Source of the DNA: Paraburkholderia sacchari
GTDB taxonomy: Bacteria; Pseudomonadota; Gammaproteobacteria; Burkholderiales; Burkholderiaceae
Length of the DNA stretch: 64,000 nucleotides
Direction of reading: 5' to 3'
Assembly (NCBI RefSeq): GCF_000785435.2
Contig: NZ_JTDB02000001.1
Span: 1,082,499 to 1,146,498, forward strand
Shown here: positions 25,831-34,647 of the stretch, piece by piece
Position numbering within the stretch: the first letter of the stretch is position 1
Layout of the letters: every line of letters begins with the position of its first letter
Position numbers and translations under genes: made by a program
Notes under the pieces: generated by a model
Databases searched by the model: none
What the model was told of the DNA's origin: nothing
The model's input: the letters and a program-made list of their open reading frames with translations, nothing else

Positions 25831-26078
25831 ACTATTTATATACGCGTATCGCGAATCAATTTCGTCTATGCGCGCTGACTTTGGTTTATGAAGAGCCCAG
25901 AAGAATTGCGGATTGTTCATATGAAAATGGTGCCGTCCATTCCGGCGCGATTGCCTTGTGTTGCTTTGAAGAGAACTGGGTATAACGTGTGTTTGAATTC
26001 CGGTATCGATTAAGTAAAGTGATAGAGTCCGTGCCGCTCCAGACTCGCATCGCGGCGCTTATCGAATGAGGTGATCTC

Positions 26079-26306
26079 ATGATCCTGTCTCGCGCCCGGT
26101 GGCGGCTATTGCTGGCGACGCTGGCTATTTCATCGATCTGCATTGGACCGGCTCACGCGCAAATGGGTGCGCCGGGCATGAAACAGATGCAGGATGCACA
26201 ACGCAAGGCGGAGCACAAGGCGAGAACGAGCAAGCAGCAGCCGCCGCCCAGTCATTCCCAACAGCACAAGGGGGCCGGCAGCGCCATGCCGGCATCGTCG
26301 CCATAA
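26079..26306 (+). CDS. Small exported protein (75 aa), unknown
   Basis: The product starts MILSRARWRLLLATLAISS with a clear signal peptide ending near GPAHAQ, leaving a mature peptide of about 47 residues rich in Gln, Lys, His and Pro (KQMQDAQRKAEHKART, KQQPPPSHSQQHKG). GAGGTGA lies about 6 bases before the ATG. Two methionine/histidine-containing segments could bind metal, but there is no recognised family. It stands alone between two AT-rich gaps. Confidence 0.65.
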   Translation: MILSRARWRLLLATLAISSICIGPAHAQMGAPGMKQMQDAQRKAEHKARTSKQQPPPSHSQQHKGAGSAMPASSP

Positions 26307-26750
26307 GCATCAAACGCGCAGATCGACGCACCAATCAATGTGCAATGCATATAGCGGATGAATCGGGAAAAATTGCCGGAACAAGTAATAAAGTTTACAA
26401 AAAAGTCATTTTTCCAATTTATAATTTACGCGTGCTCGTGAGGGGTATTAAGCACGCGTGCAATTAAGGCGGCGCCGCGAAGCTCGCTTCCGGCATGCAC
26501 GCCACGCACGCCACGCACGTTTCGATACTTCTATTCTCCATACCCGGGCCGCACAGTTTTGCCGGGCATTAAAACCACAGTAGTAGCCGCGGTTGTGAAG
26601 ACGTAAAGATGTGGCCGTCTGCATGCAGGTAATGGAGAGATCTCGCGCATCCGGGCGTCTGGGGTTCGCGTCGGGCTGCATGGCGTCCGGGGAAGGGCGC
26701 TGGCCGCAATGTCGCAAACTCGAGGCGGGATTGTGCGTTCGGAGGGCACC
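26307..26750. other. AT-rich intergenic stretch with one strong inverted repeat
   Basis: No gene is supported here. It is unusually AT-rich at 26360-26425. ACGCGTGCT (26428-26436) and AGCACGCGT (26451-26459) make a perfect 9-bp stem around a 14-nt loop. There is no T-run, so it reads as an operator or RNA structure rather than a terminator. The rest, up to the kinase gene, shows nothing clear. Confidence 0.5.
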
Positions 26751-28058
26751 ATGTATAGCCAGAACGCGGAACACGGGAAAGGCACTTTTCGGCAGTCCAG
26801 TCCGGTGCAAGCCGGCGCGGATATGTTTTTATGGTTTGCCCGGGTAACAGGCTATTTCACTCGCCGGGCATCTTTGATCAAATCGCCACAGGGGGCGCGT
26901 GCGAAGCGCGATGTCGAACCGGAGGCGCGACACATGCTTTGCAGCGTGATCGACGTCGTCCCGTCCGCTGCGCTGGCGGTCGATGCGCAAGGAACCATTG
27001 TCTGCGCGAATGCGCGAGCCGCGCTGCTGTTCGGATACGACCTGGCGGAACTGGTCGCGATGCCGGTCGGCGCCCTGGTGCTTGCGCGGCAGGACAAGGA
27101 GATCGTTTCGCCGGTTGGCAGGTCGTGGGCGGCGTCCGCCGCGGGCAGCACGACGCGGGCGGCCATCGCGCGCTACAAGAACGGCGAGCAGTGTGACGTG
27201 CAGGTCACGAGATCCGTTTCGTTTGCAATCGACCGCGCACAGTACGCGGTGGTGGTGATCGAATCGGCTCACGACGCCGCCGCGAGCGCGCCGGGGTTCG
27301 GGGTTCAAGGCGACGACCGGGGACGTTTGCATCACGAACCGGTCTCCGATATTGGCGATATGGCCTCGGCGCTCGCGCACGAAGTCGATCAGCCGCTCAC
27401 CGCCATACTCAGCAACGCTCAGGCGGCCCGGCGCTTTCTGTCGAGCACGCCGCCCGACACGGCCGAGCTGTTCGAGTTGCTCGAAGAGATCGTGTCCGAC
27501 AGCACGCGTGCGCACGCCATCATCCGCAAGATGCGGCGCTTCGGCAAACGCGAGCAAGCGGAGATGGGCGCAATCGACATGGCGCGCCTCGTGCGCGACG
27601 TTATGCAACATCTGCACCGCCGGGGCCGGGAGTGCGATGTGGGGTTGAGTTCGCACATCGAGAACGGCTTGCCGTTGCTGCAAGGCGATGCGGTGCAATT
27701 GCAGCAGGTGCTCGTCAATCTGATCATCAACGCATTCGATGCCGTGCTGGACTGCGGCTCGGGCGACCGCGCGGTGTTCGTCGACGTCGGCGCGATGCCG
27801 GGCGGCAACGGGGTGCGCATTGCGGTGCGCGACCGAGGCCTTGGCATGAGCGACGAGCAGTTAGCCATCCTGTTCAAACCGTTCTCGACTTCGAAGCCGG
27901 ACGGCATGGGCCTTGGACTGTCGATCAGCCGGATCATCGTCATGGGGCACGGCGGGCGCCTGTGGGCCGAGCGCAATCGCGACCGTGGCATGACCTTTCA
28001 TATCGAGCTTCCCGCAGAGGGCGTGGCCATGAATACTGGCGTGCGCGAACGACCATGA
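26751..28058 (+). CDS. PAS-domain sensor histidine kinase (FixL-like)
   Basis: 435 residues from ATG 26751, with GGAGGG four bases before. A PAS domain spans about 62-172. The HisKA site is H210 in ALAHEVDQPLTAIL, typical of the FixL/DctB group. ATPase boxes are N (NLIINAFDA, 323-331), G1 (DRGLGM) and G2 (DGMGLGLS). No membrane segment is evident, so it is cytoplasmic. The PAS domain has no histidine where FixL carries its heme ligand, so oxygen sensing by heme is unlikely. Its TGA overlaps the ATG of the regulator gene. Confidence 0.9.
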   Translation: MYSQNAEHGKGTFRQSSPVQAGADMFLWFARVTGYFTRRASLIKSPQGARAKRDVEPEARHMLCSVIDVVPSAALAVDAQGTIVCANARAALLFGYDLAELVAMPVGALVLARQDKEIVSPVGRSWAASAAGSTTRAAIARYKNGEQCDVQVTRSVSFAIDRAQYAVVVIESAHDAAASAPGFGVQGDDRGRLHHEPVSDIGDMASALAHEVDQPLTAILSNAQAARRFLSSTPPDTAELFELLEEIVSDSTRAHAIIRKMRRFGKREQAEMGAIDMARLVRDVMQHLHRRGRECDVGLSSHIENGLPLLQGDAVQLQQVLVNLIINAFDAVLDCGSGDRAVFVDVGAMPGGNGVRIAVRDRGLGMSDEQLAILFKPFSTSKPDGMGLGLSISRIIVMGHGGRLWAERNRDRGMTFHIELPAEGVAMNTGVRERP

Positions 28059-28711
28059 ATGCATCCACCTCCGTTGTGTTCATCGTCGACGACGATGATT
28101 CGATCCGCAGGGCGTTCGCGCGTCTGCTCGGTTCGGCGGGCTATGCCGTTCAAACCTTCAGTTGCGCCACCGAGTTTCTCGAGCGCGCCGACCTGACCAG
28201 CGCGCCTGCCTGCCTGCTGCTCGATTTGAAGCTGCCCGACCTGAGCGGCATTGCGTTGCAGCAGCGGCTGCTCGGCCGCGTGCCGATTATCTTTGTTTCG
28301 GGCCACGGCGGACTGCCCACCGCCATCGAAGCGATGAAGGCGGGGGCTACGGATTTTCTGGTGAAGCCGGTGGACGAGAGCCTGTTGCTCGACGCGACCG
28401 AACGCGCGCTGGCGCTCGCGCGGCAATTGTTCGAGCAGCGCGCGCAACGCGCGGAAATCCAGCGCCGCGTGGATCAGCTGACGCCGCGCGAGCGCGAGGT
28501 GATGGCGCTGGTCGTGGCGGGGCGGCCGAACAAGCTCGTGGCCGATGCGCTAGGCGCGGCGGAGAAGACGATCAAGATCCACCGCGCGCGGGTGATGGAG
28601 AAAATGCGGGCCGAGTCGCTCGCGGAACTGGTCCGTCTCGCCGACCGCGCCGACATCTGCGGACCCGCATTTACGATGCCGGAACGGGCGGCGCTCAAAC
28701 CTCATTCGTGA
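28055..28711 (+). CDS. FixJ-type response regulator (REC + LuxR/NarL HTH)
   Basis: 218 residues, ATGA-coupled to the kinase. The receiver has VDDDD (11-15), phospho-acceptor D57 in CLLLDLKLPDLSG, and lysine in FLVKPVDES. The C-terminal LuxR-type HTH is LTPREREVMALVVAGRPNKLVADALGAAEKTIKIHRARVMEKM at about 145-190. It is the only full DNA-binding response regulator in the window. DosR of mycobacteria is also of the NarL/LuxR class, which makes this protein the natural candidate to bind the seven palindromes; that link is inferred. Confidence 0.93.
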   Translation: MNASTSVVFIVDDDDSIRRAFARLLGSAGYAVQTFSCATEFLERADLTSAPACLLLDLKLPDLSGIALQQRLLGRVPIIFVSGHGGLPTAIEAMKAGATDFLVKPVDESLLLDATERALALARQLFEQRAQRAEIQRRVDQLTPREREVMALVVAGRPNKLVADALGAAEKTIKIHRARVMEKMRAESLAELVRLADRADICGPAFTMPERAALKPHS

Positions 28712-28762
28712 GTGGCGCGCCCGAATGTTTGCAGACGCCGTTTGCAAACATCCGGCGCTCAC
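28708..28762. terminator. Bidirectional hairpin between convergent genes
   Basis: ATGTTTGCA (28725-28733) pairs perfectly with TGCAAACAT (28743-28751), and outer arms GTGAG/CTCAC extend the structure over both stop codons. It separates the response regulator from the convergent RRM gene and fits a bidirectional terminator. Confidence 0.6.
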
Positions 28763-29016
28763 TCTTCGCTTCTCGTCGGCATGACCTGGACGACGATCGA
28801 GTGGTTTTTCCAGAACATGTTGTGAATGCGCGGCTGAAACTTGCGCAGCGTCTCGGCGTCGACGTTCTCGTAGCTCAGGATCACGCCGGGCCGCTCGCCG
28901 CTCCCGGGCACGTACTGGATACTGTCGAACGGCGGCAGACCATATTTGCCGAGGAATTCCTTGATCTCTTCCGGCGTCACGTCGGCTTCGATATTTCCAA
29001 TCCACAAATGGCTCAT
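28759..29016 (-). CDS. Small RRM-type RNA-binding protein
   Basis: 85 residues from ATG 29016, chosen over the adjacent ATG 29019 because GAGGA is then 5 bases away. It reads as a single RNA-recognition motif: LWIGNIEADVTPEEIKEFLGKYG gives RNP2 and helix 1, and GVILSYENVDAETLRKFQPRI gives the RNP1 region, though RNP1 aromatic residues are only partly kept (one Tyr). Single-RRM proteins of this size are common in betaproteobacteria and are often stress-related. It follows PPK2 by 67 bp on the same strand. Confidence 0.75.
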   Translation of the reverse strand: MSHLWIGNIEADVTPEEIKEFLGKYGLPPFDSIQYVPGSGERPGVILSYENVDAETLRKFQPRIHNMFWKNHSIVVQVMPTRSEE

Positions 29017-29083
29017 CATTGTCCTCGCATTGGGGACTGGCGCCGCTTGGCAACGGCTCAGCCCGTTCGTGTACATGGGGCGG

Positions 29084-29905
29084 CTAGAACGTTTCCGGCA
29101 CGTACTTATAGGCGTATTCCGGCTCCACGTAGCCCGATGCTTTCTGCCGCTTCGGCAGCACGATCTTGGCGCGCGGGACGGCCTCGTAGGGAACCTGGCC
29201 CAACAGATGGTTGATGATGTTCAGCCGCGCGCGCCGCTTGTCGTCCGAACGCGCAACGTGCCATGGCGAAAATTCGAGGTCGGTCTTCGCGAACATTTCG
29301 TCGCGCGCCCGCGAATAATCGAACCAGCGGCTGTACGAATCGAGATCCATCTGCGACAGCTTCCAGATCTTGCGCTCGTCGTGGATGCGGCCTTCGAGAC
29401 GGCGCGTCTGCTCCTCGGGGCTCACTTCGAGCCAGTATTTGATCAGGATGATGCCCGAGCCGATGATGGCTTTCTCCACCAACGGCACGGCAGCCAGAAA
29501 TTCGTCCGTCTGCTTCGGCGTGCAGAATCCCATCACGCGTTCGACGCCCGCGCGGTTGTACCAGCTCCGGTCGAAGATCACGACCTCGCCGGCCGCCGGC
29601 AGGTGGGGGAGATAGCGCTGCACGTACATCTGGGTTTTTTCGCGCTCGGTGGGCGCCGGCAACGCCACGATGCGGAACACACGCGGGCTCACGCGCTCGG
29701 TGATCGCCTTGATCGTTCCGCCTTTGCCTGCGCCGTCGCGCCCCTCGAAGACGATGCAGATCTTCGCGCCGCTTTTGACGACCCATTGCTGCATTTTGAC
29801 CAGTTCGATATGAAGCCGGTGCAACTCCTTCAAATAATCCTTGTTGCTCATTTTCTCCCCGGAGTTGGCCTCCGGGCTTTTTGCATGGCTCGAGCGTCCA
29901 GACAT
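29084..29905 (-). CDS. ppk2: Polyphosphate kinase 2 family protein
   Basis: 273 residues if ATG 29905 is used (GGGAG 7 bases upstream); MSNKDY at 29851 also has a ribosome site. Walker A is GRDGAGKGG, Walker B/lid region is VVIFDRSWYNRAGVERVMGF, and YWLEVSPEEQTRRLEGR is family-typical. PPK2 uses polyphosphate to phosphorylate nucleoside di- or monophosphates, keeping GTP/ATP pools when energy is short. Its upstream region carries palindrome D, 81 bp from the start. Placement with stress genes suggests induction under energy limitation. Confidence 0.94.
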   Translation of the reverse strand: MSGRSSHAKSPEANSGEKMSNKDYLKELHRLHIELVKMQQWVVKSGAKICIVFEGRDGAGKGGTIKAITERVSPRVFRIVALPAPTEREKTQMYVQRYLPHLPAAGEVVIFDRSWYNRAGVERVMGFCTPKQTDEFLAAVPLVEKAIIGSGIILIKYWLEVSPEEQTRRLEGRIHDERKIWKLSQMDLDSYSRWFDYSRARDEMFAKTDLEFSPWHVARSDDKRRARLNIINHLLGQVPYEAVPRAKIVLPKRQKASGYVEPEYAYKYVPETF

Positions 29906-29975
29906 CGTTTCACTCCCGGGAAAATGGCCTGCGCATGTTCTTCCCATGAGCATGAACCGCGGGTCAGGGGCCGCA

Positions 29976-29997
29976 CCATAAGACCTTGGTCCTATTG
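29976..29997. promoter_or_regulatory. DosR-like palindrome, copy D
   Basis: CCAT-A-AGAC-CTTG-GTCC-T-ATTG: the right half is perfect and the left half has mismatches in both arms. The centre is about 81 bp upstream of the PPK2 start at 29905 on the minus strand. Copy E lies 81 bp away centre to centre, so the divergent PPK2 and efflux promoters each have one. Confidence 0.6.
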
Positions 29998-30056
29998 AGC
30001 CGCGCGGACGGTTTCTTTCAAAGTTCCAGTACGGCCGGCCAGGCGGCCAGGACCCG

Positions 30057-30078
30057 GCCTAGGACCAAAGTCCGATTG
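30057..30078. promoter_or_regulatory. DosR-like palindrome, copy E
   Basis: GCCT-A-GGAC-CAAA-GTCC-G-ATTG: inner arms and the right outer arm are perfect, while the left outer arm is lost. The centre is about 133 bp before the membrane-fusion protein start at 30201. Confidence 0.6.
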
Positions 30079-30200
30079 TTGACGGTATGGCGCATGGACA
30101 TACTGGCTCTCGGCGAATCAGCGGCAGGTTTGCCGCGCAGCGCAGTTGCCCTGCGTGCAGGCATGACCTGGTGGGTACGTTCAAGCACTCAGAGGCAACG

Positions 30201-31433
30201 ATGGCGCGTGCGTGCATGCATGAAAGAGAGCCGCTGCAATGGCGAACGGCGCCGGCATCGGCATGCCGGTCCCGCCCGTTGGGCATGTTCGCGATGGCCG
30301 TCGCCATTGCGCTTCTGGGGCTGGCCCAAGGGTGCAGCAAGAAAGAGGCGCTGCCGCCCGCGCCCCAGGTCGAGGTCACCGTCACGACGGTGGCGCCGCA
30401 CGACACCCCCGTGGATTTCGACTTCACCGCGCAGACCGAAAGCTCGCGCCAGGTGGAGATACGCGCACGCGTCGACGGCTTCCTCGACCGGCGCATGTAT
30501 GTGGAAGGGCAGATGGTCAAGGCCGGCCAGACCATGTTCCAGATGGACCCGAAGCCTTTCGAAGCCGCGTTGCGAACCGCCAAGGGGCAACTGGCCCAGC
30601 AGCAGGCGCGCCTCGAAGTGGCCGAGGCCAATCTCGCGCGCGTGAGACCGCTGTCGGCGGAAAATGCGTTGAGCAAGAAAGATCTCGACGATGCCGTCGG
30701 CAACGAGAAGCAGTCGAAGGCCGCGGTGATCGCCGCTCAGGGCGAGGTCGACACGGCCTTGCTCAATCTGAGCTACACGACGATCAAGTCGCCGCTGACT
30801 GGCCTGTCGAGCTTCGCGCGGCAACAGGACGGCAGCTACGTCACCGCGACGCAGAACGGGCTGCTGACCTACGTCTATCAACTGGACCCGATGTGGGTCA
30901 ACTTCAGCATTTCGGAAAACCAGCAACTGCGATACCGGGACCAGGTTACATCGGGACAGTTGCGTTTCCCTGAAAACAATGCGTTTAGCGTGTCGCTGCA
31001 ACTGGCCGATGGCTCGACCTACAAGGGACACGGCAACATCGACTTCGCCAATCCCGCGTTCAACACCGAAACCGGCACGTTTCTCGTGCGGGCGGTGTTC
31101 GCGAATCCCGATGGCCTGCTGCGGCCCGGCCAGTTCGTGCGCGCGCGCATCTCGGGCGCGATCCGCCCCAACGCCATTCTCGTGCCGCAACGCGCCGTGC
31201 TGCAGGGCGCAAAGAGCCATTTTGTCTGGGTCGTGGGCAAGGATGGCAAGGCGCGTCAGCGCGTGGTCGAGGTGGGCGAGTGGCACGGCGACGACTGGTT
31301 CATTCTCGACGGCCTGAAAGCCGGCGAACGGGTCGTTGTCGATGGCGCGATACGCGTCGTGGCCGACACCCCCGTCAAGATCGTTGCGAAACCCGATCAA
31401 GCCCAACAGCCGGCAACGGCTGCAGCCAACTGA
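30201..31433 (+). CDS. RND efflux membrane-fusion protein (AcrA/MexA type)
   Basis: 410 residues from ATG 30201 with GAGG six bases upstream; ATG 30216 is an alternative. A lipoprotein-type signal is seen (ALLGLAQGCSKKEALPP). The mature part has the usual order: barrel-sandwich edge (RQVEIRARVDGFLDRRMYVEGQMVKAGQTMF), alpha-hairpin (about 115-180), LNLSYTTIKSPLTG, and the beta-barrel and proximal domain to the C-terminus. It joins the RND pump and outer-membrane channel encoded directly downstream (12-bp gap). Palindrome E lies in its upstream region. Confidence 0.93.
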   Translation: MARACMHEREPLQWRTAPASACRSRPLGMFAMAVAIALLGLAQGCSKKEALPPAPQVEVTVTTVAPHDTPVDFDFTAQTESSRQVEIRARVDGFLDRRMYVEGQMVKAGQTMFQMDPKPFEAALRTAKGQLAQQQARLEVAEANLARVRPLSAENALSKKDLDDAVGNEKQSKAAVIAAQGEVDTALLNLSYTTIKSPLTGLSSFARQQDGSYVTATQNGLLTYVYQLDPMWVNFSISENQQLRYRDQVTSGQLRFPENNAFSVSLQLADGSTYKGHGNIDFANPAFNTETGTFLVRAVFANPDGLLRPGQFVRARISGAIRPNAILVPQRAVLQGAKSHFVWVVGKDGKARQRVVEVGEWHGDDWFILDGLKAGERVVVDGAIRVVADTPVKIVAKPDQAQQPATAAAN

Positions 31434-31445
31434 CCGGAAGCGTCG

Positions 31446-34400
31446 ATGAGCATCTCCCACTTCTGCATCGACCGGCCGATCTTCGCGTCGGTCATCTCCA
31501 TCGTCATCACGCTTGGCGGCGCGCTGACCATGCTGGCGTTGCCGGTCGCCCAATACCCGGACATCACGCCGCCGCAGATCACGATCAGCGCGTCATACCC
31601 AGGGGCGAGCGCGGATGTGGTCGCCAATAACGTCGCCGCACCGATCGAGCAGCAGGTGAACGGCGCGGACAACATGATTTACATGAACTCGTCGAGTTCA
31701 TCGACTGGCAATCTGACGATCAACGCGTTCTTCGAAATCGGCACCAACCCGCAGCTCGCGCAGGTCGACGTGCAGAACCGCGTCAATCTCGCGCTCCCGC
31801 AGCTGCCGCAGTCGGTACAGGCGCAGGGCGTGCAGGTGCAGAAGAAGTCGTCGGCGTTCATGATGGTGATCGCGATCTATTCGCCCGACGAGCGCTACGA
31901 CAGCACCTATATCGCGAACTACGCGAACATCTACGTGCTCGATGCGCTCAAGCGCATACCGGGCGCGAACCAGTCGAGCATCTTCGGGACTCCAGACTAT
32001 GCGATGCGCGTCTGGCTCAAGCCCGACCGCATGGCGCAACTGGGCATCACGGTGGCCGACGTGCAAAAGGCGGTGCAGAACCAGAACCAGCAGTTCGCGG
32101 TGGGGCGCATCGGCCAGTCGCCAACGGGCTCGCCCGTCGAGCAGTCGTTCGCCGTCACGACGCCAGGACGGCTCGCCCAGCCCTCGGAGTTCGACAACAT
32201 CATCCTGCGCGCGGCCAGCGAGGGCGCGGCGATCGTGCGGCTGAAGGACGTAGGTAGGGCGGAGCTCGGGCAGAAGGACTACTCGATCCGCAGCCGCTAC
32301 CAGGGCAAGCCCGCCACCATCATCGCGGTCTATCAGCAGCCTGGCGCGAATGCGCTCGACGTGTCGAAGCAGGTGCGCGCCACCCTCGATGAACTGAAGC
32401 AGTCGTTCCCCGAGGGGCTCGACTACAAGATCGCGATGGACACGACCGAGTTCACGCGCGCTTCGATCTCGGACGTGGTGCACACTTTCTTCGAAGCGCT
32501 GGTGCTGGTCGTGATCGTCGTGTTCGTGTTCCTGCAGAGCCTGCGCGCGACGCTGATTCCGATTCTGGCGGTGCCGGTGTCGATCGTCGGCACGGCGATG
32601 GGCATGTCGCTGCTCGGGTTTTCGATCAACATGCTGACGCTGTTCGGCATGGTGCTCGCGATCGGCATCGTGGTGGACGACGCCATCGTCGTGATCGAGA
32701 ACGTCGAGCGCAACATGACGGTCCACAAGCTCGATCCAAAGGCCGCCGCCAAGCGCGCCATGGACGAGGTGGCAGGGCCGGTCGTCGCCATCGTGCTGGT
32801 GCTGTGCGCCGTGTTCGTTCCGGTCGCGTTCGTGAGCGGGATCACCGGGCAGTTGTACAAGCAGTTTGCGATCACCATCGCCATTTCCGTGGTGATTTCG
32901 GGCATCGTCGCGCTGACCTTGTCGCCCGCGCTCGCGTCGTTGCTGCTCAAGCACAGCCATCACGAGAAGAAGGGGTTCTTCCGCTGGTTCGAGAACGCGT
33001 TCGGGCGCATGACCAAGGGGTATATCGGCCTCGTTCATGGCGTCATCCGGCGCTGGGTGCTCTCGCTCGTGCTGTTCGCGGGCATGATCGCCGTGACCGT
33101 CGTGATGATGAAGGCGATTCCGTCCGCGTTCCTGCCGCCCGAGGATCAGGGCTACCTGCTCGGCGCGGTGACGATGCCCGACGCCGCGAGTCTCGACCGC
33201 ACGGCAGAGGTGTCGGACAAGGTGGCGTCGTACTTCATGAAGCAGGACGCCGTGAGCGGCATTGCCACTGTCGACGGCTATAGCCTGCTCGACGTGCAGA
33301 ACAAGAACAACGCGAGCACCTTCTTCGTCGGGCTCAAGGGCTTCGACGAACGCTATTCGGGCGGGCACGCGAAGGAGCAGAATGCGCGCGCGGTGCTGGT
33401 CAATGCGTACAAGTCGCTGTCGACCATCAAGGAGGGCGTCGTCATTCCGGTCAACCCGCCTTCGATTCCGGGTCTGGGCACCACGGGCGGCACCGAGGTG
33501 TGGATTCAGAGCAAGGGCGACGCAACCATTTCGCAACTCGCGGAGGTCGTGCGCCAGTTCATCGCGCGGGCGCGCCAACGGCCCGAACTCGCGCGCGTCA
33601 CGACCACCTTCAATCCCAATTCGCAGCAACTGCTAGTCGATGTGGACCGCGAGCGCTCCGAAACGCTCGGCGTGCCAGTGGAGGATGTGTATAGCGCGAT
33701 GCAGACCATGTTCGGTTCGCTGTACGTGTCGCAGTTCAATCGATCGAGCCGGCTATGGCAGGTGATTCTTCAAGCCGATCCGACCAACCGCCTGAAGCCC
33801 GACGATCTGGACCGCATCTACGTGCGCAGCAAGAACAATACGATGGTGCCGCTGCGCGCGGTGGCGAATTACCGCTACGTGACGGGGCCGGACCTGCTCA
33901 CGCGCTTCAACAACTTCCCCGCGGTGCTGGTCACGGCCAACGCCGCGCCTGGTTATAGCTCCGGGCAGGTGATCGCGGCGCTGGAGGAAATCGCGGCGCA
34001 GATGCCGAGCGGGTTCGGCGTGGCATGGAGCGGCGAGGCCTATGAAGCGCGCAAATCGGGCGGGACCTCGGGCGCGGTGTTCGTGTTCGGGCTCGTGATG
34101 GTGTTCCTGATTCTCGCGGCGCAGTACGAAAAATGGTCGCTGCCGGTCGGCGTGCTGATGGCGGTGCCGTTCGCGCTGTTCGGCGCGCTGCTCGCCATTT
34201 TGATGCGCGGGTTGGAGAACGATATTTACTTCCAGATCGGGCTCACCATGCTGGTTGCGCTTGCCGCGAAGAACGCGATTCTCATCTTCGAGTTCGCGGT
34301 GATGAACCGCGAGGGGGGCGCCTCGGTGCTCGACGCAACCATCGTGGCGTCCGAAGAGCGCTTGCGGCCGATCGTCATGACCTCGCTCGCGTTCATTCTC

Positions 34401-34646
34401 GGCTGCGTGCCGCTCGCGATCGCCACGGGGGCGTCGGCCAACAGCCGTCACTCGATCGGCACGGGCGTGATTGGCGGGATGCTCGGCGCGACCGTGATCG
34501 CGGTGTTCTTCATCCCGATGTTCTACTACCTGCTCGAAACGCTGTCGTCGCGCAAGAGCAAGGGCAAGGTGAAGCCAGGCGCAAGTGGTTCGGCCGGTGG
34601 CGGGGCGCCCGAGGGCACGCCTTCCGCACCGCGCGAGGGTCGCTGA
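31446..34646 (+). CDS. RND multidrug efflux transporter (HAE1/AcrB type)
   Basis: 1066 residues, the standard HAE1 length. Recognisable segments are SHFCIDRPIFASVISIVITLGG, LALPVAQYPDITPPQI, the TM4 proton-relay region GIVVDDAIVVIENVERNM, and the second-half equivalent TMLVALAAKNAILIFEFAV. It exports hydrophobic or amphiphilic compounds by proton exchange. It is the middle gene of an MFP-RND-OMF operon, with the stop 1 bp before the OMF start. The substrate is unknown. Confidence 0.96.
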   Translation: MSISHFCIDRPIFASVISIVITLGGALTMLALPVAQYPDITPPQITISASYPGASADVVANNVAAPIEQQVNGADNMIYMNSSSSSTGNLTINAFFEIGTNPQLAQVDVQNRVNLALPQLPQSVQAQGVQVQKKSSAFMMVIAIYSPDERYDSTYIANYANIYVLDALKRIPGANQSSIFGTPDYAMRVWLKPDRMAQLGITVADVQKAVQNQNQQFAVGRIGQSPTGSPVEQSFAVTTPGRLAQPSEFDNIILRAASEGAAIVRLKDVGRAELGQKDYSIRSRYQGKPATIIAVYQQPGANALDVSKQVRATLDELKQSFPEGLDYKIAMDTTEFTRASISDVVHTFFEALVLVVIVVFVFLQSLRATLIPILAVPVSIVGTAMGMSLLGFSINMLTLFGMVLAIGIVVDDAIVVIENVERNMTVHKLDPKAAAKRAMDEVAGPVVAIVLVLCAVFVPVAFVSGITGQLYKQFAITIAISVVISGIVALTLSPALASLLLKHSHHEKKGFFRWFENAFGRMTKGYIGLVHGVIRRWVLSLVLFAGMIAVTVVMMKAIPSAFLPPEDQGYLLGAVTMPDAASLDRTAEVSDKVASYFMKQDAVSGIATVDGYSLLDVQNKNNASTFFVGLKGFDERYSGGHAKEQNARAVLVNAYKSLSTIKEGVVIPVNPPSIPGLGTTGGTEVWIQSKGDATISQLAEVVRQFIARARQRPELARVTTTFNPNSQQLLVDVDRERSETLGVPVEDVYSAMQTMFGSLYVSQFNRSSRLWQVILQADPTNRLKPDDLDRIYVRSKNNTMVPLRAVANYRYVTGPDLLTRFNNFPAVLVTANAAPGYSSGQVIAALEEIAAQMPSGFGVAWSGEAYEARKSGGTSGAVFVFGLVMVFLILAAQYEKWSLPVGVLMAVPFALFGALLAILMRGLENDIYFQIGLTMLVALAAKNAILIFEFAVMNREGGASVLDATIVASEERLRPIVMTSLAFILGCVPLAIATGASANSRHSIGTGVIGGMLGATVIAVFFIPMFYYLLETLSSRKSKGKVKPGASGSAGGGAPEGTPSAPREGR

Positions 34647-34647
34647 G

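Noticed and set aside
26565..26590. An ACCACAGTAG segment resembling the degenerate half-site near 16030
   Set aside because: It lacks the GGAC arm and any right arm; similarity to the palindrome is probably chance.
31698..33629. A 643-codon minus-strand frame inside the RND pump gene
   Set aside because: It is antisense to a clear HAE1 transporter, and its His/Arg/Asp-rich composition is typical of antisense shadows.
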